The translations under genes and the position numbers were made by a program. A model generated the notes under the pieces. The model worked only from the letters and a program-made list of their open reading frames with translations. It ran no database searches and was not told the DNA's origin. Source: Agrostemma githago (lineage: Eukaryota; Streptophyta; Magnoliopsida; Caryophyllales; Caryophyllaceae). Taken from it: 64,000 nucleotides of DNA. Positions within the stretch are counted from its first letter, which is position 1. Each line of letters starts with the position of its first letter. This document shows positions 45,020-56,528 of the stretch, piece after piece. The stretch covers positions 16,667,277-16,731,276 of the forward strand of contig OY288261.1 of the NCBI GenBank assembly GCA_958450325.1, read 5' to 3'.

Positions 45020-46207
45020 TTAGGACCTCGACGATCTTGCCAGCCGGGAGATTGGGCCTCGAAGTAGCCCCCGGTAGGTAGCCCCCGGTAGGTAGCCCAA
45101 GTTTTGCAGCATCGTGTCGATGCTAGTAGTGAAGTAGGGCTGAAAAAGATATTCTTCCTCGATCATTCCCACGAAATTGAAACATCGCGGGTCGGTTAGG
45201 CCTGCCATTTTGTAGCTTGACACGGTTATGGGGGTAGCTTCGAGAGTGATGACCCCATCTTGTAAAGGTAACTTGACCTTCCTGTGGAGGGTGGAGGACA
45301 CGGCTTTGACCGCGTGGATCCAGGGCCTTCCAAGTAGCAGATTGAAAGATGAGGTGACATCGATCACCTGGAATTCTAGCTCTTTCTCGATCGGGCCTGT
45401 TGTGATGGTTAGTTTAACGGCCCCAGCAACTAATTTTGGGCTTCCATCGAAAGCCTGGATAGTTTGTGCAGTGGGAAGGTAGTCAGCCTCGGTAATGCCG
45501 AGGGCCTTAGAAGTCCTCAAGGGAAGGACATTTACAGCGGATCCGTCATCAATTAGGGTCATGGGGAGATATTTGCCCCGGCAGATCACCGTGATATATA
45601 GGGCCAAGTTATGGGTGGCCCCAAACGATGGAAGGTCGGACTCGGAGAAGCTGATGAGTGGGCCCTCTCCCTTGGGCTTGCCTTTAAGGTAAGGCAAAAT
45701 AGTGGCTACCATTTCGGTGGGGGTAACCAACGAGTCAACCTTGATTTCATCGAGAGCCTTAGTAAGTGCTGCCCGATGTTCTTGAGAACTAACCAAAACC
45801 TGCCATATAGTAAGATCGGTTCGGACCCTCTTTAGTTGTTTGACTAGGGCCGTGTCAGCGTTTGGTTCTTCGAGTGTAGGTTCCGTCCTGGCAGGTTCAG
45901 TGACGGTTCCCGGAGCAGAAAGTTCGGCTGTGTTGACGTGTGTGCCGGCCAGGGCCTTGGTTCTGGCCTTCCGGATTTCTTCTACGGTAATGGGGACAGT
46001 CTCCCCCTTAGCCAGGTAAACGTCATCTTCATCGTCATTCCATATCCCGTTGATTTGAGGAATGAAAGGGGAAATGAGACAAGAGCAGTCGACTATTTCT
46101 CCATTAAAAAAGGCGTGAGTACCAAGGGGATTATTTTTGTTACTCGGCTTATCACTGGGTAGCGGTATCTTCCCACTTTCGATTAGATCCTGGATGAGAT
46201 GCTTCAA
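45020..46207 (-). pseudogene. end of gag and aspartic protease
   Basis: Begins KHLIQDLIESGKIP after an in-frame TGA replacing the last Cys of the zinc motif, and continues to a protease with LIDDGSAVNVLP (DDGS in place of DTGS, seen in Ogre-like elements) and LLLGRPWIH. Near the end a 14-base tandem duplication (45068-45095) shifts the frame; without it the frame would run on into the RT frame. Confidence 0.85.
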
Positions 46208-46213
46208 TTTCCA

Positions 46214-47292
46214 TCATTTCTCAGTGTCGTGCCTGTTGCCTCGGTGATAGTGGCAATAGGCCTGGACGTTGTAGCTTTTGGACCGTTTTTCGACGGGAAC
46301 TTCCGGAATCGGGCCTATCGGCTGGATCAGGCCCTTAGAAGATAGCCTTTGTAAGGCGTGAGCATAAGTAGTCCCTATGTCAGTGAATACTCGAGTTAGA
46401 GTATTCTTTTTGGTCGAGGTGTCTAGTAGATTGACCTCGTCAAAGATGCTACGGGTCGCAGTTGTAGTTGCGGGCTTGCTGGAGAACGAACTGGCTCCTT
46501 GATATCCCTTATCAGAGGCCTTAGTAAGGCTCTCTAACCTCAAATCGTCTTCGATTCTCGTACCCATCTCGGTTAAGGTGGCAAAACTGGGTATGATGGC
46601 GTACCGGAGGTGGATCCGGTAAAAAGGGAGGAGGTTTTTGACAAAGGCCTCCACCAAGACTTTTTCGCTGGGCTTGTCAACCAGCTTCACACTTTCAGCC
46701 CTCCACCTCTGAAGGTATTTGGTGAAACCTTCCTTAGGCTCTTGGGCCATGACCTCCAGAGTACGCATGGTAGTCTGGATCTCGGTGTTATCCGCATAGT
46801 TTCGGGCGAACTCCGTTGCGACATCGTCCCAAGTTTTGTATTTCTTGGAATCAAGCCTATAGTATCAGGCTCTTGGGTGCTTGTCTAGGGAACAAGCAAA
46901 GAGATGCTTGAACATGGTCGATTTGACCCCCTTAACGGCCATAAACTCTTTGAAAGCCCGGATATGGAGTACCGGGTCTTCAGTCCCATCGAACATGGGT
47001 ATGCCCTCAGGTTGAGATTAGCGGGCAACTCATCAGTCAGGGGCAAATAAGCCCGAGCGTTCTCCGTGTGGATGGTGTTGCGGGTCGTCGTGTGGACCTG
47101 TTCTTGCAGTTTATGGACCGCGCTAGCCAGTTCAGCTAACGGCCCGTCATCCTCAACTCCACTGTTAGGAGTTCCTTGTTCCACGGCGCTTACCCGAGTA
47201 AGGATGGCGATCTGGTCCTGTCTCATCTGTGTCAATTGGTCTTGTAGCTTGGCCAACGAAGCTGTCAACTCATCAATGACTTCTTTCATCAT
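46214..47292 (-). pseudogene. gag
   Basis: N-terminal coiled coil (ELTASLAKLQDQLTQMRQDQ), a frameshift near 47010, then the capsid domain with FARNYADN-like and GFTKYLQRWRAES motifs. One TGA near 46862 stands where Trp is expected (PRA-W-YYRLD). It ends in a CHHC-type motif (CHYHRGNRHDTEK) at 46214. Confidence 0.85.
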
Positions 47293-48336
47293 GGTTCGGG
47301 TGAAGGGCGGCCTGTCTGTAGGAATACCGCGTAATCAGCAACTAACCCAAATCCTAGAACAAAAGTACATCCCGAGCAAGGAAAAGAAGACTCGGAAGGA
47401 AACGACTCGGAAAAGACACTTAGACGGGTGACTTGTGAAAGGTGGGCCTCCTTTAGGATCCAGCTGTGTGGGCTGGGCCCAGTTTAAAAGGAGGTTCGCG
47501 TGAGACATTCCCCAGACTTTGGACTCGATTGTGTAGACGGGCCAACCTTTGTAGGAGTATGTCCTACGTAGGTGGGCCTTGCCTTAGTCAAATAAGGCAG
47601 ACTGGGATAGGGAGGAAATCCGTGGTATAAGATCGACGGAGTTTCGACGCTAGAGATCTTAATGACTTATGACATGACTCGACACTGCTAATACGGGAAG
47701 TCCTAAGAAGAGGAAAGTTTTTTGAAATAGAAATTCGGGAGAGGAACCCGACCTTTTTTCGGAAAAAAACGGTAAAGGTGAGCCAGGTGACGGTTTTGAA
47801 AATTCAAAAATATTTTCGAGTTTTGAAATGGGCAGAATACCGGCTAGAAATAGGCTATTTTGAGTAAAATCGTAAATCCTAAATTCGGTATATGTCCTGG
47901 GTTTTGAAATTGGATATTTTGAAAAGGATGCAAATTTTTTAAAATGACGGTTTTTGAAAAATGACTTGTAAATCAGATAGCACGTAGTTACGGAAGCAGT
48001 ATAACGACACCATGTATGCTCTAATTCTAAGTCTCGGTCGGTCTATAAAGGGTCTATACCAGTGTACATAGCCTATCCGAGAATCGGGGCGGACTTCCTA
48101 AGTCGAGTTGAGCTTAGAACATGTCGTAAACCCCATACGAATCGACTATGGACACCTTTGACATATCCAATTTGGACTACATCAATAGTATAGTGGGATG
48201 TCGGTCACCAGTACCGGCCCGGGAAAATATGGGGTTATGCATGAACCGTAATACTAAAACGCGTATTGTACTAGTCAAACGATTTCTATTCGAGTCTCAC
48301 CCTGAGGATGCCGATGGTAAGTCATGCATCAGTTAA
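47293..48336. other. leader of the Tat/Ogre-like element
   Basis: About 1 kb between PBS and gag, no ORF. Sense strand untranslated leader, probably including packaging signals. Confidence 0.6.
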
Positions 48337-48354
48337 TCCCCAGCGGAGTCGCCA
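48337..48354 (-). promoter_or_regulatory. primer binding site of the Tat/Ogre-like element
   Basis: Sense TGGCGACTCCGCTGGGGA three bases after the LTR end. It ends the same way as other plant Ty3/gypsy primer sites; I think tRNA-Arg is the likely primer, as reported for Ogre, but cannot verify it. Confidence 0.75.
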
Positions 48355-48357
48355 AAT

Positions 48358-50593
48358 TGTGGACATGACATAAGTCCACCCCGACGCGGCCACGCGCGGG
48401 TTTGGGGAGGCGAATGAATCTCCATATGAGAATGGATCGAATTAAAATTTAAATCAAAGTTGGAGTCGCCACCGAACTTTGTGGGAGTTCGGGCCCGTTC
48501 GAACCCACTCTATGTCGTAGTGGGCCATGTACAAAATACGGTCCATTCCGATTTCAGAGTTTATTGGGTTCGTCCCTTTGCATTTGATACTGATACCGAC
48601 GTTATCAGATATTGTGTATTGAATGACTCTCGTGTGCCAATGGTTTCGGACATCCGGAAACCACGGTTCTGAGTAAGGGGTGAGGGTACGTGTTGGGAAG
48701 TTCACAAAGAATACCCAACCCCGCCCGCACATTAGCGGCTTCTACTAGGATATCGTTTGATTTTAGAATACGCGCGTTAGTAATACGATGAATGATATGC
48801 AAACATTGTTTTCCCTAAACATGCGAAAAATTGAATGGGTTGCTAAGTCGGTTTAATGCATCTAAAATTAACGTCAAAGTTGTATTTTAGCATGTGAGAT
48901 TCGTTTTAGTATAATAAAACAAATGATGAAAAGAAGTTGCTAAAAAGATGAACAAACGTGTTAGTAACGATTGAATAAAAGATATAAATACGATGATATG
49001 CATGATTTTGAAAAGATTACGACACGTGATGGATTAGACACGTGTTGACCGTGGTCAAGAAAAAATATGGAGATCTGAAATATACCTAAAAACCCGCTGT
49101 TTTGTCTAAAAAACGATGTTCGAAAATAGATCGAAATTGCTTTGTGTCTAAACAAGGTGGCCGCGCGACTCACGCGGGTCAGGTGACTCGCCCGAGATGC
49201 CGGCGGGTTGCATGATGGGCTGTTTCGGAATCGGTTTTTTAGAAAATCGATAATTTTATTAAATCGCGTATAAATATTGCATGATTTATACTCGACTTAA
49301 TTTCGCGATATTCGTTATATTCAATATTCGACTATGAAATCGATATCGAATATTCGGAATGAAATTTTTAGAAAATTAAAAAAAGTGTTTAATAAATCGT
49401 TTGGAAAACTGAACTAAAAAACAATGTCGATTCTCTCCGCGTTAAAATCGTCGTATTTTGTTTTTAAAACGATGTAACGATTTTTTAGTATCAATGAGAT
49501 TAATTTAGTTCTTTTTTTGATACGATATTCGACTAGAGAATCGATATCGTATTTTAAGAACGTTTGTTTTATATGAAAATAGTTTGTAGTATCGATATTA
49601 GAAATAAAAAAAATGTGACGACGACCCATAAAAAAAACGGACGACCGACGATGACAAGACGAGGAAAAGACGAGAGAAGGGAAGAGAGAAAGGAGAAGCC
49701 GGGTTTGATTTTACACCCTCAACCTACATGCTTTGTTTACTCGGAACGGGACTTGTCAGAATGTGGCTAGGGCACGGGAGCGTCGAGTTAATGTCGGTGA
49801 GTTATGGTGGTTTTTGTTTGGACGTGTAAAGTGGCGGGCGAGGTAGCCGGTTTCGTCGGGCTAGAACAACGTGAGCTCGGGTTTTGTATTATCGGTTATT
49901 CGATGCTTAGTGTATAAGTGTATGTATTTTTATGAATCGTAGATGTGTGATTATTTCTGAATGAATTCAATGTGTTGTGAGGTTCCTATTTATAGGAGAG
50001 GTCCTCGATTGAAGCTAGAATAGGTACTCTTGCTTAGGCGATAAGAAATACCGATTTGGATAGGAAATTTAAGAAGTTGAAGGGAACGAGAATTCCGTTA
50101 CTTGGTGAAGAAGAAAAGAAATCTCGGCTGGGATGAAGGAGCTCGGCCGAGTATGTGCTTGGTCGAGTGTTTGATTCGGTACTCGGATAGAATTCCTACT
50201 TGAGATCGAATTCTATCCTTAAGTGGAATTGTTTAATATTTTGTGTAGCTGATTTTTGTAGCGTTTGAGCTCGAATCGGACACGTGAGGTGACACGGCTG
50301 ACTTGCATGTTTCGAAAAATAACTTTGACCGGGTTTTGAGTCGGTCGCTACAAGACGGTTTTGCCCCTGGTGTCGGATTCGACCCAAATTAGTTTTATTT
50401 AACTCGAAACGACCCACTGGGCCTGAATTTGAGGTTGGTTTTGTGAGATATGTACTCCGTAAAAAGCCCAAGCCAAATGCCAATGATTTTGAGCCCATAT
50501 TCGAGTACGTTAAAGCATGTTTGCGTCCGATCATCATCGGGTGTTTGTCGGAAACTACTATAGACACCTGCCAGCAAAATGTGGGTGTCTACA
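48358..50593 (-). repeat. 5' LTR of the Tat/Ogre-like element
   Basis: Matches 36007-38271 nearly base for base, with small indels: one fewer 18-base unit near 49158-49200, a different few bases near 49147, and a shorter gaggaaaa run near 49660. Confidence 0.93.
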
Positions 50594-50598
50594 AGAGG

Positions 50599-51016
50599 GT
50601 AAGACATGTGACACCGTAGGATCCCGAAAAGATTTGAAAAAAATTTATGACCGTCCGAAATTGCATATCAAGCGGGATGGGTCCAAGCCTAGGGCCTTGT
50701 TTAGCCTTGATAAGGCACAGAGAAAGGTCGTGTTAGAGTGGGTAGGGAAATTGAAGTTCCCTGTTGGATACGCATCCGATTTCAGTAGGTATGTGGACAT
50801 TAAGAACCTGAAGCTGCAAGGTTTGAATAGTCACGATGGCCACGTGTTCATGGAGCGGTTACTACCTGTGGCGTTGAAGCACCTGCTGCCGGAAGGTGTT
50901 TGGAATCCTATCACTGAGATATCTTAGTTTTTTCGAGATTTGTGTTCGTCGACAATTACAATTGACGACATGACTCGTTTGGAGGATCAAATTCCTCAGA
51001 TACTATGCAATCTTGA
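50599..51016 (+). pseudogene. CACTA-1 TNP2, third fragment
   Basis: Resumes at KTCDTVGSRKDLKKIYDRPK and continues through SLDKAQRKVVLEWVGKLKFP and HVFMERLLPVALKHLLP. A TAG near 50926 stands where CACTA-2 has Gln (EIS-Q-FFRDL). It ends at QILCNL where the solo LTR is inserted. Confidence 0.92.
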
Positions 51017-54000
51017 TGTAATCCCCTAGAAATTATAACGCAATACAGTGGCGGAAACACTGTAGAGTTGAGATTAAAACACACTGACAAACTATATCTT
51101 ATTAAAAGAAATGGTAAGTTAATACAAAGGCATCTTTTTACAAAAGGGCTAAAAGTAAAATTCTCCAAACGGGTTATACAAGTTCATAAATTACATGAAT
51201 AAATATAGAGTAGGATCCATGCTACTCGCTAGCTCATACCCAAAACCCAGCAGCAAATACCTGTCATGTTATAAACATAACAGCCACGTCAGTGGGGAGT
51301 AACTCGGACGTTCTCCCAGCCATATTATATCATATGGAAAATAATAGTATTATTATATCAAAATACTTAAAATGGAAAACATTAAATGATATAACAAAAA
51401 TAAGCTTTCGGAGAAAACTCAAAATACTGGAACAATAAAATCAAAACAAGTTTTCAGAAGAAAACTTCAAATATTTGCTAACCTGCAAATCAAAATGTAT
51501 CGATAATAATAAAAATATTCAAAATAGCGTTATGGATAAGATTACTATCGACGGTTAGACTTTCACTAGGAGAATACTAAAAACTAGCTTCGAGAACCTA
51601 GTTCAAACAAATCAAACTTCGGTCTCTAACTAGGCTACTCAACCATAATAGGACGGCGACTTATAAACGCGTGGCCCTAGTTTAAGATAATATGCACACC
51701 CCTCCCGAGCACCATAAATACTCAGTTCAACCCAACGGCGTCTTACACTGCGCGGCACGAGTTTAAGGTCAAAATGTACACACACTCCCGAACACCATAT
51801 TTGCTCGGTTCAACAACCAGTGTGCCCCATAAAGACACACTAGCCTTATAGTTGATGGGAAAAACGTTAACCCGAAAATATATTACTCTAAACCTCACAC
51901 TTGTCCTTATTCCAAAACTCCAAAACAAGCCATTATTGATATATACAAGAGATATAATCTTTATGAATAATACGAGGATAAAAGAAATAAATATTTTATA
52001 TAAAAAGGGAAACTTTCTATAAATAGAAACTAACTAATTAGAAACTTACTTAAAATAGAAATATTTTTATAGAAATACGTAAATTACTAAAATAAGTGAA
52101 ATATATAAAAATAGCATTTCTAACGAAATTAATATTTTATTATTATCATCGTTATCGTAACTTTAATATACTTCTAAATTCGTTACTCAAAATATAATTA
52201 AAATATAATAAGTCAATACATAGTATTTTATAAATATTAGGAAATCGAGTTAAAACTATAAATTACGAATATCAAAATTAATTGAGTCAACGAATTTTAT
52301 AAATGAAATGAATTTACAAAGATTTCAAATCATTTTTAACAAATAGCTTTTATTAATAAATAATACGGATTTTACTAAAAATAGTCAATTGTAAACAAAT
52401 AAGAAATTATTAGTGAAAATAGTCTCGACTAAAATTATATTTAAAACAAAATCGACTATTTTCTCATTTATTAGTATAAATCGTAAAACGAAAATTAATT
52501 TATCAGACAAGTATACAAACCTTGATTATAATATAGAAATACGATTTCGAGTTAAAATTATAATTTAACGGAATCTGAAGAAAATATGAAATCGTTATTA
52601 TTTAGTTACTTGTGTCGCGATAACCAACAAGATATTATAACGACCGTAAATAATTAAATTACTAACGATTTATAAAACGATATCGAAAACTGTAAACTAT
52701 AATAAGACATACGATTTTAAAAATTAATATTAGTAGCAAAATAATAAATAGCTAAAAATTAGAAAACCGAAGTTAAAATATTTACTACATACTACTACTC
52801 AAACATACGACATAAAATCGAGTAACGTCCTAAAGTTACATCGGGTCAAAATTCGAAATGATCACGTATTCGTCCTTGATCCGTCCAAGCTCCAAATCCG
52901 TTAGTAATGTCTTTAAGCCCCAACGGAAAACGAGACAAAAGAAATAGAAACAAAGAAATCGGAATAAGAAATGTAGGAACGAAATGACGAGAACAATAGA
53001 ATAGACGGACATAAAGTAAATAGTGAAACAAAACTGAAACGCAGAAACCGAGGAAAGAGGACCGAAGTATAAAGATGAAAACGAGCAACAGCGAGATTAA
53101 AACACAACGGGGATTAAAGCGAGGAAACGACAGCATCTTCCCAACAGTAGCACAACGCCGACGAACGCAGCAACAAAAAAATAGGAGGATGAATGGGGAG
53201 AATCAGAACTAGGAGACGGAAAATCAGCAACTGAACAACATAAAGCAATAGTAGACAAGACAGCAGCAGTAAGCAACGAAATACAGCGATAGTACGGAAC
53301 GTAGAACAACGCCAACAAACAGTAGGAGCGGCGAGAAGAACCAACATATAGCAGCGATGAGGAAGAAGAGAAGAGGAAGATTAAGAAAGGAGATGAAGAA
53401 TAAAGAATAGCACAGCAACAACAGCGAACCAGAACCAAAACACCGACAACAGCAACCGCATCCAGAACGCACAAATAACAACAACAACGGACAAGACAGT
53501 AGCATCAAATCAACAAACGAAAGAAAACAAAACGACAACACCAAAGTCGTAAACGCAGCAGCAGACGAGATGCAAAAAGAAGAAGAAGAGGGAGGAGAAG
53601 AACAGGGTGCTACCTCGAGAAATAGCAGTAGCGAAGGCATCAGAACAGCAATCGATAAGAAAATGAAACAGCAACGATACGACCATAGCTACAGACGAAG
53701 AGGAGGAAAAGGAGGTGAACGAGAAGAAGAAACAGGCGAAGGAGGAGGTGTGTGAGCGTGTAAAAAGCAGATGAAGAACGATATGGTGAAGGAGGGAAAA
53801 CGAAGAGGGTGCCAAAGGAAAGGGTGAAGGGGAGTAGTATAAGTTATTAACAGAGGAAGAGTTGAAGCGGTGGAGTGGGAGAGAATAAAAACAAAGGGCG
53901 GTGCATACGTTAAATAGTGGGAACAAAGGAATGAATCAAGTGGGTGAATCAAACGGTGGATTAGTGCGAAAATAGGAGGGAGGTGAATTGAACCAAAAAA

Positions 54001-54599
54001 ACTGAAACGGAACACGGACTAATTAAATGAATTGGATAAGAGACGAATTCCGTAACGATAAGTTGACTGACCCACGAATCGAATTAAAATCGAGTCAATA
54101 AAATTAATAACTAATTGGATCGTCAAATAAATTGAGTAAATAAGATATTCGAGACGAAAACGAAACTGATAGAAATAAATAATTGGACGATGAAATAGTA
54201 TTTCCCGATAAATAATAAATTTTCGACAAAGTGAAATAAATTGATTTCTTGAGGAAAGGTAATAAATGTTTTAACGAAATTTAAAATAAATGAACCTCGA
54301 GCCGAAAATAGAAATTCGAGCTTAAATATAAATAAATAAAAGAATTTAGAATTTAAATCGTCGAAATAGATTTTCGATAAGAATTAAATTAAATATATAA
54401 AATAAATCGAAATAGAAATAAAAATATGTTTTAAATATAAGAAGAGTTTCCGGGTCAAATAGAATTTTAGGAGTTTGAAACGATTAAACGATAAATTCAT
54501 TTTATAATAATTTTAAGAATTACAAGTTAAATCGTAAATAAAATAAAAATACGCATATAACTTTAATTTAATTTTTTTTATAAAATCAAGGGTGTTACA
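51017..54599 (-). repeat. solo LTR, 3583 bases (TGTAACACCC..GGGGATTACA)
   Basis: Minus orientation, exact 5-bp target duplication cttga (51012-51016 and 54600-54604). No PBS, polypurine tract or internal domain: this is the product of recombination between two LTRs, or a copy of one. It matches 9670-12080 in reverse and the stub at 26123-26219. AT-rich; the Ser/Leu/Phe-rich open frames around 53.1-54.0 kb come from a biased purine tract and are not genes. Size and termini suggest a Tekay/Del-like chromovirus; unproven. Confidence 0.9.
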
Positions 54600-54604
54600 C
54601 TTGA

Positions 54605-54664
54605 GATGATCTTCCCACTCTCCTTCTTTAACTCAATGGAGCATCTACCTGTCCACTTGCCCTA
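54605..54664 (+). pseudogene. CACTA-1 TNP2, fourth fragment
   Basis: Twenty codons (MIFPLSFFNSMEHLPVHLPY), in line with CACTA-2 up to its DUF4218 region, then cut by Athila B (possible left target copy cccta at 54660-54664). Confidence 0.9.
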
Positions 54665-56301
54665 TGATAAGTGTAGTTTGTAGTGCCTATTTCTTGTGTT
54701 TGGTCTCGGTTTCTCTTGTGGAATCGCTCTTTGGGAGCGGTTTTCGAGGCTACTTACGCTTCTTCTAGCTTGTTTTAGGTTCCTAAGATCAATATTGGAG
54801 AAATGGAACGATTCCGACTCGTTTCCGACACATTTGGAGCCAACAAAGAGAAGCGACGATCACTCGGTGGCTTAGACTCGATCCCGAGACCTTGGGACCC
54901 ATTCCCGAGCCCCTTAGACTCGATCCCGAGCACCAAGAATCGATGAGAAGCCTTTGAAGAGCAAATAGGGACCTTTGAGATCATATTGGAGGCCTACAAG
55001 ACCCTTCCCGGGCGGGAAGAGTAGCCTTCCCGGTCGGGAAGGAGTGCAAACTTAGAGCGGCTACTGTTGGGCCATCCCGGCCGGGACCAAGCTCATCCCG
55101 GTCGGGACCATCTCATCCCGGTTAGGACCACCACCATCCCGACCGGGATGGGCCAGCTGTAGCCCGCACCTCTTCTTTTCTTCTCCTTTGCTCTTGTAAC
55201 CTTATAAGTACCCTCCCTTTGTATTGTTTAAGCACCATACACTACTCTACATTATTCTAAACCCTAGATAGACTTCCTCCTCTTATTAGCTTAATCTTTC
55301 CTTAAAACTTTTGTTAATCTTAGATTAATCTTAGTAATTAGTCTTGTATTAAGGGGATTCTTGAAGACTCATCCAAGATTGACAACCTTGGGAGATTTAT
55401 TTGGGTTTTTCTTATTAATACAAGTTCTTATCTTTTCATCTTCTTGTTAGTAGGTATAATCTTCTTATTCTCTTTACTCTTAATCCTTGTTTAATCTTTC
55501 AAGTTTCAATCTTTGATTTTTGTTCTTGTTCTTGATAGTTTCATTATGGATGTTTGGATGTTTGTGTTGATTCCTCTTATTATTGTTAGTATTAGTTTGA
55601 TTATGAGTGAGTAGACTTTTTGTGAGGTTAGTAGGGGGATTAAGTGTGGATTATGGGTAATTAGGGTTTGGTTAAGGGTAAAGATGAATCCTTTGTTACT
55701 AGTCACATGTTGAGCACTCTATGTGTTTGTTGAATTGCTTGTTTGAGTTGTAGTGGCCATGCTATACTTGTTTTCATCTTCTCATTTTCTGATTGATTTG
55801 TGGTTGAATTCTTGTGTATTGGGTATTATCTTGCATGAGTATTCAGTTTTAGTCTTTTACACGAGAGTGCGGACTTAGGCTTTGACGCGAGAGCGCGGAC
55901 CAACCTTAGTAACTAGGTGAACCCTACACCCTTGACCTCCCAATCATCCTACTACACTCATGAACCCAAACTAACCCTACTCCTTCCCATATTTGATTTC
56001 TCCATCTCTTTAGTCAATCATTTTCTCTAGTTTACTTGTTAAATTAATCTTTAGTTGTTTCATTTAGTCCTTGTTATATCTAGTTCATTGTTAGTCTAGT
56101 TTCACCCCTTTCCATCATCATAGTTAGTCAATTCTCCTTCTCTTTGTGTCATTTTAGTGACTTAGCCTTGTTTTTTAGTAGATCGGCCATAGTCTAGACA
56201 CCTTATAACCGTTTCCGTGGATATCGACCCGACTTCCCTAGCTACTAGTTAGGTCTAGGTTGTATACTTGATCGGTAGGACCCACGGCAAGTCCTCCATC
56301 A
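54665..56301 (+). repeat. 5' LTR of Athila B
   Basis: TGATAAGTGTAG..CATCA. Palindrome array of six copies at 55004-55152; TATA-like CTTATAAGTACCC at about 55202-55214, just downstream. Confidence 0.92.
55004..55152. repeat. palindrome array in Athila B 5' LTR
   Basis: Units such as TCCCGGTCGGGA, TCCCGGCCGGGA and TCCCGACCGGGA. The 3' LTR retains only four units (63125-63230). Confidence 0.85.
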
Positions 56302-56304
56302 ATT

Positions 56305-56322
56305 TGGCGCCGTTGCCGGGGA
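56305..56322 (+). promoter_or_regulatory. primer binding site of Athila B (tRNA-Asp type)
   Basis: TGGCGCCGTTGCCGGGGA three bases after the LTR. Confidence 0.92.
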
Positions 56323-56528
56323 CGGTGCATGTTTAGACTTAGTTTGCTTATTAGCTAGACTTAGTTACCCTTCTTGTGTTCTTCTTCTATCCATTGTGCA
56401 TATTTTGTAGGCTTTTTCTTGTTTTTATTGCTTTCTTCTCTCTTTGTCTTCCGTTGTGCTCGTTTATTGTCTTCGCCTAGTGCCCATAAAGCACTAGGTG
56501 TTCTCACGTTTGCTCTAGTGTGTAGTGC

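Larger units (their letters stand above)
36007..50593 (-). mobile_element. Tat/Ogre-like Ty3/gypsy retrotransposon
   Basis: 14587 bases, minus orientation, target duplication agagg (36002-36006 and 50594-50598). LTRs 36007-38271 and 48358-50593. In its own direction: PBS, a leader of about 1 kb, gag, protease, RT, two RNase H domains, integrase, then a gene on the opposite strand, polypurine tract, 3' LTR. The double RNase H and antisense gene place it in the Tat lineage; length and long LTRs recall Ogre. gag-pol carries many stops and shifts, yet the LTRs look alike. Confidence 0.92.
26220..54664 (+). mobile_element. CACTA-1 (En/Spm-type) transposon, split by four insertions; right end outside window
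   Basis: The left terminus is CACTACAAGAA at 26220, with aaa as possible 3-bp target duplication. Own segments: 26220-27585, 34737-36006, 50599-51016 and 54605-54664 (target-site copies counted once). Between them lie CACTA-2, a Tat/Ogre-like element and a solo LTR, and Athila B follows. The subterminal region carries GCGACCGA-type repeats. Its TNP2 gene is dead. Its right end would be beyond 64000. Confidence 0.85.

Noticed and set aside
53097..54015. Several Ser/Leu/Cys-rich minus-strand open frames
   Set aside because: Purine-biased low-complexity part of the solo LTR; frames overlap and are not shared with the other LTR copy.
55004..55152. CRISPR-like array
   Set aside because: Repeats are 12-base dyads in a plant LTR, with irregular short spacing and no spacers of uniform length. 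They are promoter-region repeats.
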